From positions 10,866 to 74,865 of the forward strand of contig CAZGJC010000002.1 in NCBI GenBank assembly GCA_964526505.1: DNA of 64,000 nucleotides, in the 5' to 3' direction. The stretch comes from SVTX01 sp964526505. GTDB lineage: Bacteria; Bacillota; Clostridia; Oscillospirales; CAG-272. This document shows, one piece after another, positions 19,138-27,338 of the stretch (the stretch's first letter is position 1; each line of letters begins with the position of its first letter). The notes below the pieces were generated by a model. That model was not told the origin of the DNA. It did no database searches and worked only from the letters and a program-made list of their open reading frames with translations. The translations under genes were made by a program, and so were the position numbers.

Positions 19138-19362
19138 TTAAACGTTTGCTTCGAGATAACTTACAACGTCACCGACTGTAATGAATGAATGAAGATCTTC
19201 ATCGTCGATAGTTAAGTCGAATTTTTCTTCGCAAATCATTACGAGGTCTGCAAGTTCAATGGAATTGATACCGAGATCTGCCGAAAGTTCCGCTTCGAGA
19301 GTAATATCTTCCTCGTTTATTTGAAGTTCCGATACCAGCAACTCTTTTATTTTCTCAAACAT
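19138..19362 (-). CDS. acpP: Acyl carrier protein
   Basis: Carries acyl chains on a 4'-phosphopantetheine arm for fatty-acid synthesis. The 74 residues form the usual four-helix domain; the modified serine is in DLGINSIELADL (about residue 36), where most ACPs have GADSLD. AGGAGG precedes the ATG. It stands alone with its own strong promoter, away from any fab genes, so it could serve primary fatty-acid synthesis or a dedicated pathway; the substitution of GADS by GINS leaves this slightly open. Confidence 0.88.
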   Translation of the reverse strand: MFEKIKELLVSELQINEEDITLEAELSADLGINSIELADLVMICEEKFDLTIDDEDLHSFITVGDVVSYLEANV

Positions 19363-19390
19363 TTTGTTTCCTCCTATAAAATTTCACTGA

Positions 19391-19407
19391 CGGTTGAATA
19401 CCAACCG
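19391..19407 (-). promoter_or_regulatory. Short hairpin in the acpP leader
   Basis: CGGTTG / CAACCG with a five-base loop, between the promoter and the ribosome binding site of acpP. It could be a leader structure or a regulator half-site pair; it is not a known FapR or FabT box. Confidence 0.35.
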
Positions 19408-19424
19408 CAAAAGTACGCCTAACT

Positions 19425-19453
19425 ATTATAAGACCTTTTATACTTTTTGTCAA
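19425..19453 (-). promoter_or_regulatory. Consensus sigma-A promoter for acpP
   Basis: Minus strand TTGACA (19453-19448), 17-base spacer, TATAAT (19430-19425): a perfect consensus match, fitting a highly expressed gene. Confidence 0.85.
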
Positions 19454-19523
19454 GCAAAATCGAAATTTTTTTAATTTTCGACATTTTCATATGCATAAAT
19501 CATCACGGAAGGGGAGATACACA

Positions 19524-21866
19524 GTGCAAATATTCAAGAATCGCATATTATTTTGTGCAAATATGCTTTTTATTGCATTTTCTGTGGTGTTTTTCGTTTG
19601 CGGTGATATGTTTATATTTGGAACGTTCTGTATTTGCACGGTCTTAATATGCGTTTGTATGCTGTTGCTGCTGTTGAGAAAAATAAATTTTGTAAAAATT
19701 TTTTCATTGGTACTTTGTTTGATATTTATTATTACGTCGTCCGTTGTATCTCATATGTATTTTGATGTAGTGTACGAAAAATACGGTTCTATTGATGAGG
19801 GATCAAGTTGCAAGGTTGAGGCTGTCGTAATATCAAGCACTTATTCCGTGGGTGGCTCGAGCGAATACACGTTGCGTGTTGAGCGTCTTGATGGGAAAAG
19901 TGTTAATGTCAAATCGAATCTGAAATGCGAATATATCGCAAATCTTGCGGTGGGAAACAGAATACAAGGAACATTCAGCGTTGGACGTTTTGAAGAAAAA
20001 ATCGGGTCATACCGAGAAAGCGATATGATGTTGGCAGAAGGTGTATTGCTTTGTATGGTGTCAAAAACAAATGACGATTTTTCGATTATTGCAAAAAGTG
20101 ATTTTAGCGTTTCGGTAGTATTTTCAAAAATTAACAGCAGACTCGCCACTCTTATGAAAAGCGTCTTCGGCAGAGAAGTAGGCGGAGTTTCATCTGCCAT
20201 TTTTCTTGGAAACAAGTCTGTTGTTCCCAAAAATGTGTCGAGAGATTTCAGTCGTGCGGGAGCGTCGCATATTCTTGCCATAAGCGGTATGCATATGGGA
20301 ATAATATTCGGGTTTTTGGATTTCATTTTTAAAAGAGCATTCATTCCTTGCAAGATTCGTGCAGGCATTTTGTCCGTATGTGCGGTTACTTATTTGATTT
20401 TTACAGGATTTTCCGTATCGGCAACACGCTCGGTAATTATGTTAATCGTGGTATATTTATCTATGATTTTATCTCACAGTGCTGATCCGTTAACCTCTCT
20501 TTCCATTGCGGGAGTATTTATACTGGCAATTTCTCCCAATGCAGTTGCAGATGCCGGATTTTGGATGTCGTTTTGTTCCACGTTCGGAATACTGGTTTTT
20601 ATTCCGCCCTTGCAACAGTTTTTGTTTGAGAAAACTCAATCGTATTACTCGAAGTGGAAAATCGTAATAAAACCTATAAAGTTAGTAATAAATTTAATTG
20701 CAACGTCAATATGTGCGATAATTCCTTTAATTGTTGTTTTTGCGATTTTTACAAAGGAAATGCCTGTTTTTTCGGTTTTATCGTCTCTTGTCCTTTCTTT
20801 ACCGACTGAGGGCGTTTTAATTTTAACTCCGACATATTTGGCTTTTCGCAAAGTTCCTGTACTCGGCAAGTGCATTGGTATATTGCTGAAATCTTGCTGT
20901 GAATTTATGCTTGAATTTTGCAAAAGAATATCCGAGAGAAATGACTGTATTATTTCTTTTAATTATGATTTCGTCTTGCCGTTGGCTACGGTGCTTCTTG
21001 CAATATTTTTTGTTTGTTTGCTACTTAAATTCAAACACCGAATTTTCTCATTTGTGATAATCGCCGTGAGTGCGTGCCTGTTTTTTGTGCCGGTGTTGAT
21101 TACTTCATATGAAGATTCACAGTATATACGAATATCATATGTTAATGAGTCGGATAACCGCAATATGATATTGGCTACAAATGGAGATGAGACGGTTTTA
21201 TTTGATATAACTCCGGGGTATTATTCAAGTATAAACTGTGCTTATGATGAGATGAGTAAATTAAACGTAACCGAAATAGATTGCTATGTTATTACCGGAT
21301 ATACGACAGCACATATATCGAGCCTTTCAAAATCTTTTAAAAGTCAGCGGATACGCAGGTTGTATGCACCCATACCGAGCAATCAAGACGAATATTTCCG
21401 AATGATGTCCATAATGGATTGTGCCAAGAACAATGATGTTCCCTTGGTTTTTTATAATGACGGAGAGGTTAAAGAGTTTATAAGAGGACTTGATACGCAG
21501 ATATGCCGTGAATACATAAGTCGCTCAACGTCACCGATAGTTATGATTTCGTGTGATACAAGCGGTGGGACGCTGACGTACCTTTCGTCGTCATTCGTTG
21601 AGTCTGATGCTATGTTTAATAATGTATACGATATAATGGAAAGAACAGATTATTTAATTTTCGGTAGCAGAGAACCGTCACCGAAAAATACGTATAAAAT
21701 CAGAAATGGGACAAATCTGAAAGAAATCATTTTTTCCACAGATGAAGTTGCGTCATATTATGATGAGACGTCTTTTGTTTTACCGAATACAAAATTGATT
21801 TTATCACCACAAATATACAGATATAAATTCGGTTGTGATAACGTAACGGAAGAAGGAGAACAATAA
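19524..21866 (+). CDS. comEC: ComEC/Rec2-type DNA uptake channel with a degenerate C-terminal domain
   Basis: Inner-membrane channel that passes single-stranded DNA during natural transformation. The GTG start at 19524 follows AAGGGGAG. The N-terminal membrane and DUF4131-like region is followed by the Competence domain (GASHILAISGMHMGIIFGF near residue 250, then FTGFSVSATRSVIM) with about ten membrane helices, and a soluble domain from about residue 535. That domain corresponds to the metallo-beta-lactamase domain of ComEC, but the usual HxHxDH is replaced by ITGYTTAHISSL, so metal binding is probably lost. It overlaps the next gene by one base. Whether the organism is transformable is unknown. 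Confidence 0.87.
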   Translation: MQIFKNRILFCANMLFIAFSVVFFVCGDMFIFGTFCICTVLICVCMLLLLLRKINFVKIFSLVLCLIFIITSSVVSHMYFDVVYEKYGSIDEGSSCKVEAVVISSTYSVGGSSEYTLRVERLDGKSVNVKSNLKCEYIANLAVGNRIQGTFSVGRFEEKIGSYRESDMMLAEGVLLCMVSKTNDDFSIIAKSDFSVSVVFSKINSRLATLMKSVFGREVGGVSSAIFLGNKSVVPKNVSRDFSRAGASHILAISGMHMGIIFGFLDFIFKRAFIPCKIRAGILSVCAVTYLIFTGFSVSATRSVIMLIVVYLSMILSHSADPLTSLSIAGVFILAISPNAVADAGFWMSFCSTFGILVFIPPLQQFLFEKTQSYYSKWKIVIKPIKLVINLIATSICAIIPLIVVFAIFTKEMPVFSVLSSLVLSLPTEGVLILTPTYLAFRKVPVLGKCIGILLKSCCEFMLEFCKRISERNDCIISFNYDFVLPLATVLLAIFFVCLLLKFKHRIFSFVIIAVSACLFFVPVLITSYEDSQYIRISYVNESDNRNMILATNGDETVLFDITPGYYSSINCAYDEMSKLNVTEIDCYVITGYTTAHISSLSKSFKSQRIRRLYAPIPSNQDEYFRMMSIMDCAKNNDVPLVFYNDGEVKEFIRGLDTQICREYISRSTSPIVMISCDTSGGTLTYLSSSFVESDAMFNNVYDIMERTDYLIFGSREPSPKNTYKIRNGTNLKEIIFSTDEVASYYDETSFVLPNTKLILSPQIYRYKFGCDNVTEEGEQ

Positions 21867-22348
21867 TGAATGCAAACGAGAAGATTATATTAAGAGCGGA
21901 AATTGCAAAAAGGCACTTTATCGAGGGATACAATTGTTCACAATCGGTTGCACTTGCATTTTGTGACTTGACGGGATTGGAGCAAACTGTGCTTTTAAAA
22001 CTTTCTTCACCGTTTGGCGGAGGTCTCGGAAGAATGAGAGAAGTTTGCGGTGCTGTAAATGGAATGGCGTTGATTGAGGGCTTGATTCTCGGTTATACTT
22101 CACCGAAAGATATGGTTGAAAAGAAACGTGTATATGAGCAAACACGCTCACTTGCCGAGAAATATTCTGCTGAAAACGGATCAATAATATGCCGTGAATT
22201 GTTGCTTGGAGTGCCTCATACAAACGGTGCGGTTCCCGAAGAGAGGAATATTGAATATTATAAAAAGCGTCCATGTGCAGATCTTGTATACTCGGCGGCA
22301 AAAATACTTGCCGAGCATTTGATTGAATGTGGAGTGAAAGGTGTTTGA
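21866..22348 (+). CDS. C-GCAxxG-C-C family protein
   Basis: Member of the C_GCAxxG_C_C family, often found in anaerobes and annotated as a putative redox-active or metal-binding protein. The motif set is visible: EGYNCSQSVALAFCD, the glycine-rich FGGGLGRMREVCGAVNGMAL, then IICRELLLG and a late CADLVYSAA, which together hold the conserved cysteines. It has 160 residues and no signal peptide. The function is not established. It overlaps comEC by one base and the phosphoesterase gene by eight, so it is probably co-transcribed with both. Confidence 0.88.
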   Translation: MNANEKIILRAEIAKRHFIEGYNCSQSVALAFCDLTGLEQTVLLKLSSPFGGGLGRMREVCGAVNGMALIEGLILGYTSPKDMVEKKRVYEQTRSLAEKYSAENGSIICRELLLGVPHTNGAVPEERNIEYYKKRPCADLVYSAAKILAEHLIECGVKGV

Positions 22349-23114
22349 TTTGAAAATAACCGAATATACAATTAAGACATCCAAAAAAAACGTAAATTTG
22401 AATTTCGCCGTTGTTGCCGATTTGCACGCGAAAAATCCTCATAAGATTTTGGAGACATTGAGACGGATACGCCCGAAAATGATTTTTTGTGCCGGCGATA
22501 TATTCGAACGTTTTGATAAACAAAACGATGAGTTAAACAAAAACGGATTTATATTCTTTGATGGGGCCGTTAAAATCGCACCTGTGTATTATTGCTTTGG
22601 AAATCACGAGGTCGAGGGGGAAGAACACGAGAGTTATCCTGTTGTAGCGGGTTACAAAAGTATACCGAGTGGGGTTTTGGAACATTTAAATGAGTTGGGC
22701 GTCCACATTATTTTAGACTCATATGAGTACATATACGACAACATAGCGATAGGCGGTCTTGTTTCCGGTCTCAATAGACATGACAGCATGCCGAACTTGA
22801 ATTTTGCTCATACTTTTGAGAGCATCGATGCATATAAAATTTTGATTTGCCACCATCCCGAATATTATCCGAAATATCTTGAAAATATGGATTTTGATAT
22901 TATTTTGTCGGGACATGCACACGGCGGTCAGTGGAGAGTGTTCGGACGTGGAGTATATGCTCCGGGTCAGGGATTGTTTCCGAAATACACATCCGGTATT
23001 TACGGTAATAAACTTGTAGTCAGCAGGGGTTGCAGTAATAACACACGTCCGATACCGGTGCCGAGATTTTTTAATCCGACGGAAATTTTATCCATAATCG
23101 TCAAAAGTGAATAA
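22341..23114 (+). CDS. Calcineurin-like metallophosphoesterase, YkuE/YaeI type
   Basis: Dinuclear-metal phosphoesterase; relatives act on membrane-lipid or UDP-sugar phosphates. The motif order is complete: VVADLHAKNP (D and H ligands), AGDIFERFD, FGNHEVEG (GNHE), then ICHHPEYYP and LSGHAHGGQWR. It has 257 residues and no clear N-terminal membrane anchor, unlike many YkuE proteins. The start is GTG at 22341 with GGAG six bases upstream, inside the end of the previous gene. It is followed by a terminator, so it ends the comEC transcript. Confidence 0.88.
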   Translation: MFDLKITEYTIKTSKKNVNLNFAVVADLHAKNPHKILETLRRIRPKMIFCAGDIFERFDKQNDELNKNGFIFFDGAVKIAPVYYCFGNHEVEGEEHESYPVVAGYKSIPSGVLEHLNELGVHIILDSYEYIYDNIAIGGLVSGLNRHDSMPNLNFAHTFESIDAYKILICHHPEYYPKYLENMDFDIILSGHAHGGQWRVFGRGVYAPGQGLFPKYTSGIYGNKLVVSRGCSNNTRPIPVPRFFNPTEILSIIVKSE

Positions 23115-23121
23115 ATAGAAG

Positions 23122-23155
23122 ATAAACTCGGTGATGATGCTGGGTTTATTTTTCA
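23122..23155 (+). terminator. Terminator after the phosphoesterase gene
   Basis: Ten-base stem (23122-23131 with 23140-23149, including two G-T pairs), loop TGATGATG, followed by TTTTTC. Confidence 0.65.
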
Positions 23156-23244
23156 TTTGTGTTTGGAAATTCAAAAACGGCGTTAACTTTCCTTGTTTTA
23201 TACCTATCAATCAGAGAAAAAATAAAATAAAACGGAGGTATGAA

Positions 23245-25278
23245 ATGAGAAAATTTATAAAAATTACGTTTGTTTTAATAATTGTATTTGCATTGATTAC
23301 CACGACGCTATCCGTTTCGATTTTGCTGTGTCTTATGAAAAAAAAGAATATAGAGGTTGACGAAAATTTACTTAAATTGCCGGATGAAAATGCGAAAACA
23401 ATACTTTACTATTATGATGACGGAAACGAAGTTCCGCAAATCTTTACCGACAGTTTGTCAAGTGGTTCCGCAAAATATAAGTACGTTCCGATAAGTAATA
23501 TTCCACAAGATATGATAAATGCATTTGTTGCGATAGAAGACAAACGATTTTTTGAACATCGTGGCGTTGATTTTGCAAGGAGCATGCGTGCGGTTGCCAA
23601 TTATGTGTTTAAAAAATCGAATTCATTCGGTGCTTCGACAATTACCCAGCAGGTGGTAAAAAACGTAACGGGCAGAAACGAGCGAACGCCTAAAAGAAAA
23701 ATAAATGAAATTTTTATGGCATTAAATCTTGAAAAAAAGTACAGTAAATCGGAAATACTGGAAATTTATATGAACGTTATAAATCTCTCCGACGGGTGTA
23801 CGGGTGTCGGAGCGGCATCCGAATATTATTTTTCAAAATGTGTTTCGGAACTTACACTTGCCGAAATTGCGACAATTGCGTCAATTACGAATAATCCAAC
23901 TTTATACAATCCGAGACTACATGCCGAAAATACCGTACAACGCAGAAATATTGTGCTAAAATGTATGTACGAACAAGGTTATATAAGTTCAGAAGAATAT
24001 AAAGCGGCTGTTGGTTTGGATTTAAAATTGAATCTGAATATGGATTTGTATAAAAAATCGGGAAACTCGTGGTTTACGGAAACTGTTATCGCCGATTTGG
24101 TTGACGATTTTACAGGTTGTGGGTACACGAAAAGTTATGCATACAATCAAATATATCACGGGGGTCTAAAAGTATACGCCACGGTTAATCCGTCTGTACA
24201 AAAATTGCTGGAAGATTACTATGAAAATTTGGATGTAAAAATGAAAACGGCAAATAAGAAGTTACCGCAATCGGCAATGATAATTGTTGATCCATATAAC
24301 GGCGATGTTTTGGGTGTGGTCGGTGGAACGGGCAAAAAGAAGGGTGAACTTATTCAAAACTATGCGACTGATACCCTGCGTCCTCCCGGTTCTGCCATAA
24401 AGCCGATATCTGTGTACGCACCTCTTATCGACAGTGGGGATATTATATGGTCTACAATAGTGGAAGACTCACCTGTGTCATATTCGGGTGGGCGTGCATG
24501 GCCTCAGAATGCCAATAGACAATATATCGGAAACACGGATATTGCGGATGCGTTGGCAAATTCCACCAATACAGTAGCGGTGAAAATGCTTTATAAACTC
24601 GGAGCGGGTAATTCGCTACGTTTTCTTAAAGAAAAATTAAAAATCAAAAGTTTGGTTTCGAAGAGCAAAGATTCCAACGGTGACAGGAATGCGGTATCAC
24701 TGGCACTCGGTCAGACGGTTTACGGAATATCATTAAGGGCACTTGTTTCCGCATACGGCATTTTTGAAGAGGGAAATATGAGTGCTTCACGAACATATTA
24801 TAAAGTTGAGGACTCAAACGGAAATGTTATTTTTGATAAGAGGAACAATCAGGAAAAAATAATAGAATATGAGACGGCGTCGCTTATGACCAAACTTTTG
24901 GAAGGTGTTGTGAAAAATGGCACAGCATCCGGGAAAATATCTCTTGCAAATCGAGTGGCGGTTGCAGGGAAAACGGGAACGACACAAGGAAATTGTGACA
25001 GATTATTTGTGGGTTATACTCCAAATTTTCTTGCGGGTGTTTGGTGCGGATACGATTATCCCGAAGCGATACCATATGAACTGGGAAATCCGTCGATTAC
25101 CATTTGGAATGAAATAATGAGCAAAATTTATGATTTGGAAGAATATAAAAATTTTCCGTGTGATTTCGCTTGTTCCGCAAAAATAAAAATGTTGACTTAT
25201 AATAAGACGAGCGGAGAATTACATTCTCAAAGAGATAATCCAAACGATTTGAAAGACGGTTGGTTTGTGACAGAATAA
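23245..25278 (+). CDS. Class A penicillin-binding protein (transglycosylase/transpeptidase)
   Basis: Bifunctional cell-wall synthase of the PBP1a type, polymerising lipid II and cross-linking peptides outside the membrane. After one N-terminal membrane helix (about residues 5-30) the GT51 domain shows AIEDKRFFEHRGVD with the catalytic Glu, GASTITQQVVKN and KINEIFMALNLE. The transpeptidase domain has RPPGSAIKPISV (SxxK), the SxN-type NSTNTV and AGKTGTTQGN (KTG). GGAGGT lies five bases before ATG 23245; the frame itself opens upstream. It has 677 residues and lacks a long C-terminal tail. It is monocistronic or starts a small group. Confidence 0.93.
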   Translation: MRKFIKITFVLIIVFALITTTLSVSILLCLMKKKNIEVDENLLKLPDENAKTILYYYDDGNEVPQIFTDSLSSGSAKYKYVPISNIPQDMINAFVAIEDKRFFEHRGVDFARSMRAVANYVFKKSNSFGASTITQQVVKNVTGRNERTPKRKINEIFMALNLEKKYSKSEILEIYMNVINLSDGCTGVGAASEYYFSKCVSELTLAEIATIASITNNPTLYNPRLHAENTVQRRNIVLKCMYEQGYISSEEYKAAVGLDLKLNLNMDLYKKSGNSWFTETVIADLVDDFTGCGYTKSYAYNQIYHGGLKVYATVNPSVQKLLEDYYENLDVKMKTANKKLPQSAMIIVDPYNGDVLGVVGGTGKKKGELIQNYATDTLRPPGSAIKPISVYAPLIDSGDIIWSTIVEDSPVSYSGGRAWPQNANRQYIGNTDIADALANSTNTVAVKMLYKLGAGNSLRFLKEKLKIKSLVSKSKDSNGDRNAVSLALGQTVYGISLRALVSAYGIFEEGNMSASRTYYKVEDSNGNVIFDKRNNQEKIIEYETASLMTKLLEGVVKNGTASGKISLANRVAVAGKTGTTQGNCDRLFVGYTPNFLAGVWCGYDYPEAIPYELGNPSITIWNEIMSKIYDLEEYKNFPCDFACSAKIKMLTYNKTSGELHSQRDNPNDLKDGWFVTE

Positions 25279-25335
25279 ATTGAGATAAAATGCCATATAT
25301 TTTAAAACAATCTTTAAATCGGAGATTTTGAATAT

Positions 25336-25854
25336 ATGGCATCGAAATTAAAAAACAATAAAAGCGAATCGCTTAAAAGAAACGCTGTTATTTGCGGAAT
25401 AATTTATGCGGCAGTCGGTTTTATCACTCGGATTTTTTCCGTCAGTCCGTTTGAAACAATTCATATGATGGGACTTGAAGCATATCTGCCACCCATGTGG
25501 ATTTTCAATCTTTTGTGCATTTTCTGGTTTTTTGTGTGTGGAACGGCTCTTGGGACGGGGTTGACAAAAAAGTCTTGCGGTAGATTATCATTGAGCGGTG
25601 AAATCGGATTTTACAGAGGATGCATTGCATTTACGTCACTCATATTTTTGACTTTATTATGGTATCCCAAATTTTTTGAGGGAAATTCGTTCGTTTTTTC
25701 ATTGATTATCTCGCTCATAGGTGTACTATGCTCTGCCATTTGTGCGGTACAATGGAGAGTGGTTGGCGTTTATGAGGTGATAGCAATGTCAGCAAATAGC
25801 GTTTGGCTGATATATATATTTCTCGTAAATTTATTAACGGTTTTGAAATGTTAA
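25336..25854 (+). CDS. TspO/MBR-like tryptophan-rich membrane protein
   Basis: About five membrane helices in 172 residues. The segment LPPMWIFNLLCIFWFFVCGTALG resembles the PPxxxF...W...Y..MG stretch of TspO, and the closing helix pair with SANSVWLIYIFLVNLLT resembles the final PYxxWxxxAxxLN region. TspO proteins bind porphyrins and cholesterol-like ligands and affect tetrapyrrole levels. Conservation is partial, so this is a divergent member at best. It follows the PBP gene after 57 bases and is followed by an independent promoter. Confidence 0.55.
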   Translation: MASKLKNNKSESLKRNAVICGIIYAAVGFITRIFSVSPFETIHMMGLEAYLPPMWIFNLLCIFWFFVCGTALGTGLTKKSCGRLSLSGEIGFYRGCIAFTSLIFLTLLWYPKFFEGNSFVFSLIISLIGVLCSAICAVQWRVVGVYEVIAMSANSVWLIYIFLVNLLTVLKC

Positions 25855-25919
25855 TGTATTTTTTGATTTATTATACTAATGATTCAAATTTGAATTTTTT
25901 AAAACACGGGCAAAATCTA

Positions 25920-25948
25920 TTGACAAAGACGGGATAATGTAGTATAAT
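25920..25948 (+). promoter_or_regulatory. Consensus sigma-A promoter for the lipoprotein gene
   Basis: TTGACA (25920-25925), 17-base spacer, TATAAT (25943-25948): a perfect match. The mRNA would have a leader of about 95 bases containing a small GTGCA/TGCAC hairpin. Confidence 0.85.
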
Positions 25949-26048
25949 TTCAATATTAAGTATACAATTGTCGGATATTAGTGTGCAGTGTTGCTTTTGC
26001 ATCGATTGCACAGAAAATTTATTCCGATTGAAAGGAAGAGTTGTAAAT

Positions 26049-26591
26049 ATGAAGCATATTAAAATTATCGCAGTATTTTTGCTCATCAGCATTCTTGCTT
26101 GTTCATTTGTGGCTTGTGGCAAATCGGATGATGATGCGAATAAAACGGACAAGGTAGAAAAAGACACGACGCCTCCACCCGAAGGAACTCAAACCGAGGG
26201 GCTTGTCGAACTCACGGTTTCGTTTGTGATAAATGACGGTGCTGGAACCAATATTTACAGTGAAACCAATTATAAGTACAAGGGCTTTGACCCCACTATA
26301 TTCGGCGTAATAAAACAGTATGTTGAGGTTGATATGGGCGGTTCTGTATTGACTTACGATGATGACGATAAAATGATAGAGTATATAGATGAGTACGGTG
26401 CGACTGACAGCAGTTATTGGGTTGCTCTCAAAGGTAAAAAGTTTATAACAGATCAAAGTGAAGAAATCAGCCTTTCACAGATGTTTAAACCTGAGAATAA
26501 AACAACCTTGGACATGTATATCATAAAATCTATGTCTCAGTACAGATTAACGGACGGCGAGACATTTACGGTGGTTCTCGGAGCATTGTGA
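26049..26591 (+). CDS. Secreted lipoprotein with DUF4430-like domain
   Basis: The start at 26049 follows GGAAGAG and gives a signal peptide with a lipobox ending SFVAC at about residue 22, so the mature protein is a lipid-anchored surface protein of about 160 residues. A short acidic, Thr-rich linker (CGKSDDDANKTDK...) leads to one compact domain (about 55-180) whose pattern, including GVIKQYVE, SSYWVALKGKKF and DGETFTVVLGAL, resembles DUF4430 (transcobalamin-like C-terminal domain). The ligand is unknown. It has its own strong promoter and terminator, so it is a single-gene unit. Confidence 0.7.
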   Translation: MKHIKIIAVFLLISILACSFVACGKSDDDANKTDKVEKDTTPPPEGTQTEGLVELTVSFVINDGAGTNIYSETNYKYKGFDPTIFGVIKQYVEVDMGGSVLTYDDDDKMIEYIDEYGATDSSYWVALKGKKFITDQSEEISLSQMFKPENKTTLDMYIIKSMSQYRLTDGETFTVVLGAL

Positions 26592-26628
26592 TGTTTAACC
26601 GGCAATCGAATACTCTTACAAATAATAA

Positions 26629-26668
26629 AATATTACGGGTGTTATAAAAGGCACTCGTAATATTTTTA
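26629..26668 (+). terminator. Terminator of the DUF4430-like lipoprotein gene
   Basis: Thirteen-base stem with one wobble (26629-26641 and 26652-26664), rich in A-T at its base, running into TTTTT. Confidence 0.75.
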
Positions 26669-26701
26669 AACTCAAAATCTGAAATAAAATACGGGGATAG
26701 T

Positions 26702-27283
26702 ATGTTAATATCAATTACAGGAAGACTTGGAAGTGGAAAAAGCACCGTGTGCGGTATTATGAAAAGCAAATATGGATTTGAAATATTCAGTACGGGAGCG
26801 ATTCAAAGAGAATATGCAAGAAATCTCGGTATCTCTACGCTTGAACTTAATAAACGTATGAAGGAAAATCCGCATCTTGATGATGAGATAGACAATATGG
26901 TTACGGAATTATCTCGTCAAAGACAAAATGATATGCTTATTTTCGATTCGAGGATGGCGTGGCATTTTGCGGAAAATACGTTTAAAATCTTTTTGGATAT
27001 CGAACCCATGGAAGCGGCAAACAGAGTTTTCTATCATAGAAGCAGTTGCGAAGAATGTTACACCGATGTAAACGACGCCTGCGAAAAACTTGTTGAACGC
27101 AGTGCGGTTGAAAGAAAGCGATTTATAGAAATTTACGGTGTTGATTATTATGACCCTAATAACTATAACCTTATAGTAGATACTACTCATAAGACTCCCG
27201 AAGAGGTTGTTTCTGTAATTATGGAATATTACAAAATTTATTCTGAAAATCCGGATACATACGGTAGCGTGAAAGAACTGTGA
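26702..27283 (+). CDS. Cytidylate-kinase-like P-loop protein
   Basis: P-loop NTPase of 193 residues. The Walker A motif is ITGRLGSGKSTV, followed by FSTGAIQREYARNLG, which parallels the substrate-binding segment of (d)CMP kinases and archaeal-type AAA18/Cmk proteins, and LIFDSRMAWHF, which parallels their central strand. ERSAVERKRFIEIYGVDYYDP resembles the LID region of CMP kinases. It is often annotated as cytidylate kinase-like family; the nucleotide specificity is uncertain, and a true CMP kinase is probably encoded elsewhere. Confidence 0.72.
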   Translation: MLISITGRLGSGKSTVCGIMKSKYGFEIFSTGAIQREYARNLGISTLELNKRMKENPHLDDEIDNMVTELSRQRQNDMLIFDSRMAWHFAENTFKIFLDIEPMEAANRVFYHRSSCEECYTDVNDACEKLVERSAVERKRFIEIYGVDYYDPNNYNLIVDTTHKTPEEVVSVIMEYYKIYSENPDTYGSVKEL

Positions 27284-27294
27284 ATAAAATATAC

Positions 27295-27333
27295 TAAAAT
27301 GCGGTGTACGAATCCAACGTACACCGCATTTTG
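27295..27333. terminator. Bidirectional terminator between the kinase-like gene and gpmI
   Basis: Perfect ten-base stem GCGGTGTACG / CGTACACCGC (27301-27310 and 27318-27327), seven-base loop, AAAAT/ATTTT flanks, between convergent genes. Confidence 0.88.
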
Positions 27334-27338
27334 TAATT

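Noticed and set aside
21918..22523. 201-codon open frame antisense across the C-GCAxxG and phosphoesterase genes
   Set aside because: Spans the junction of two real genes on the other strand and has no ribosome site or family resemblance.
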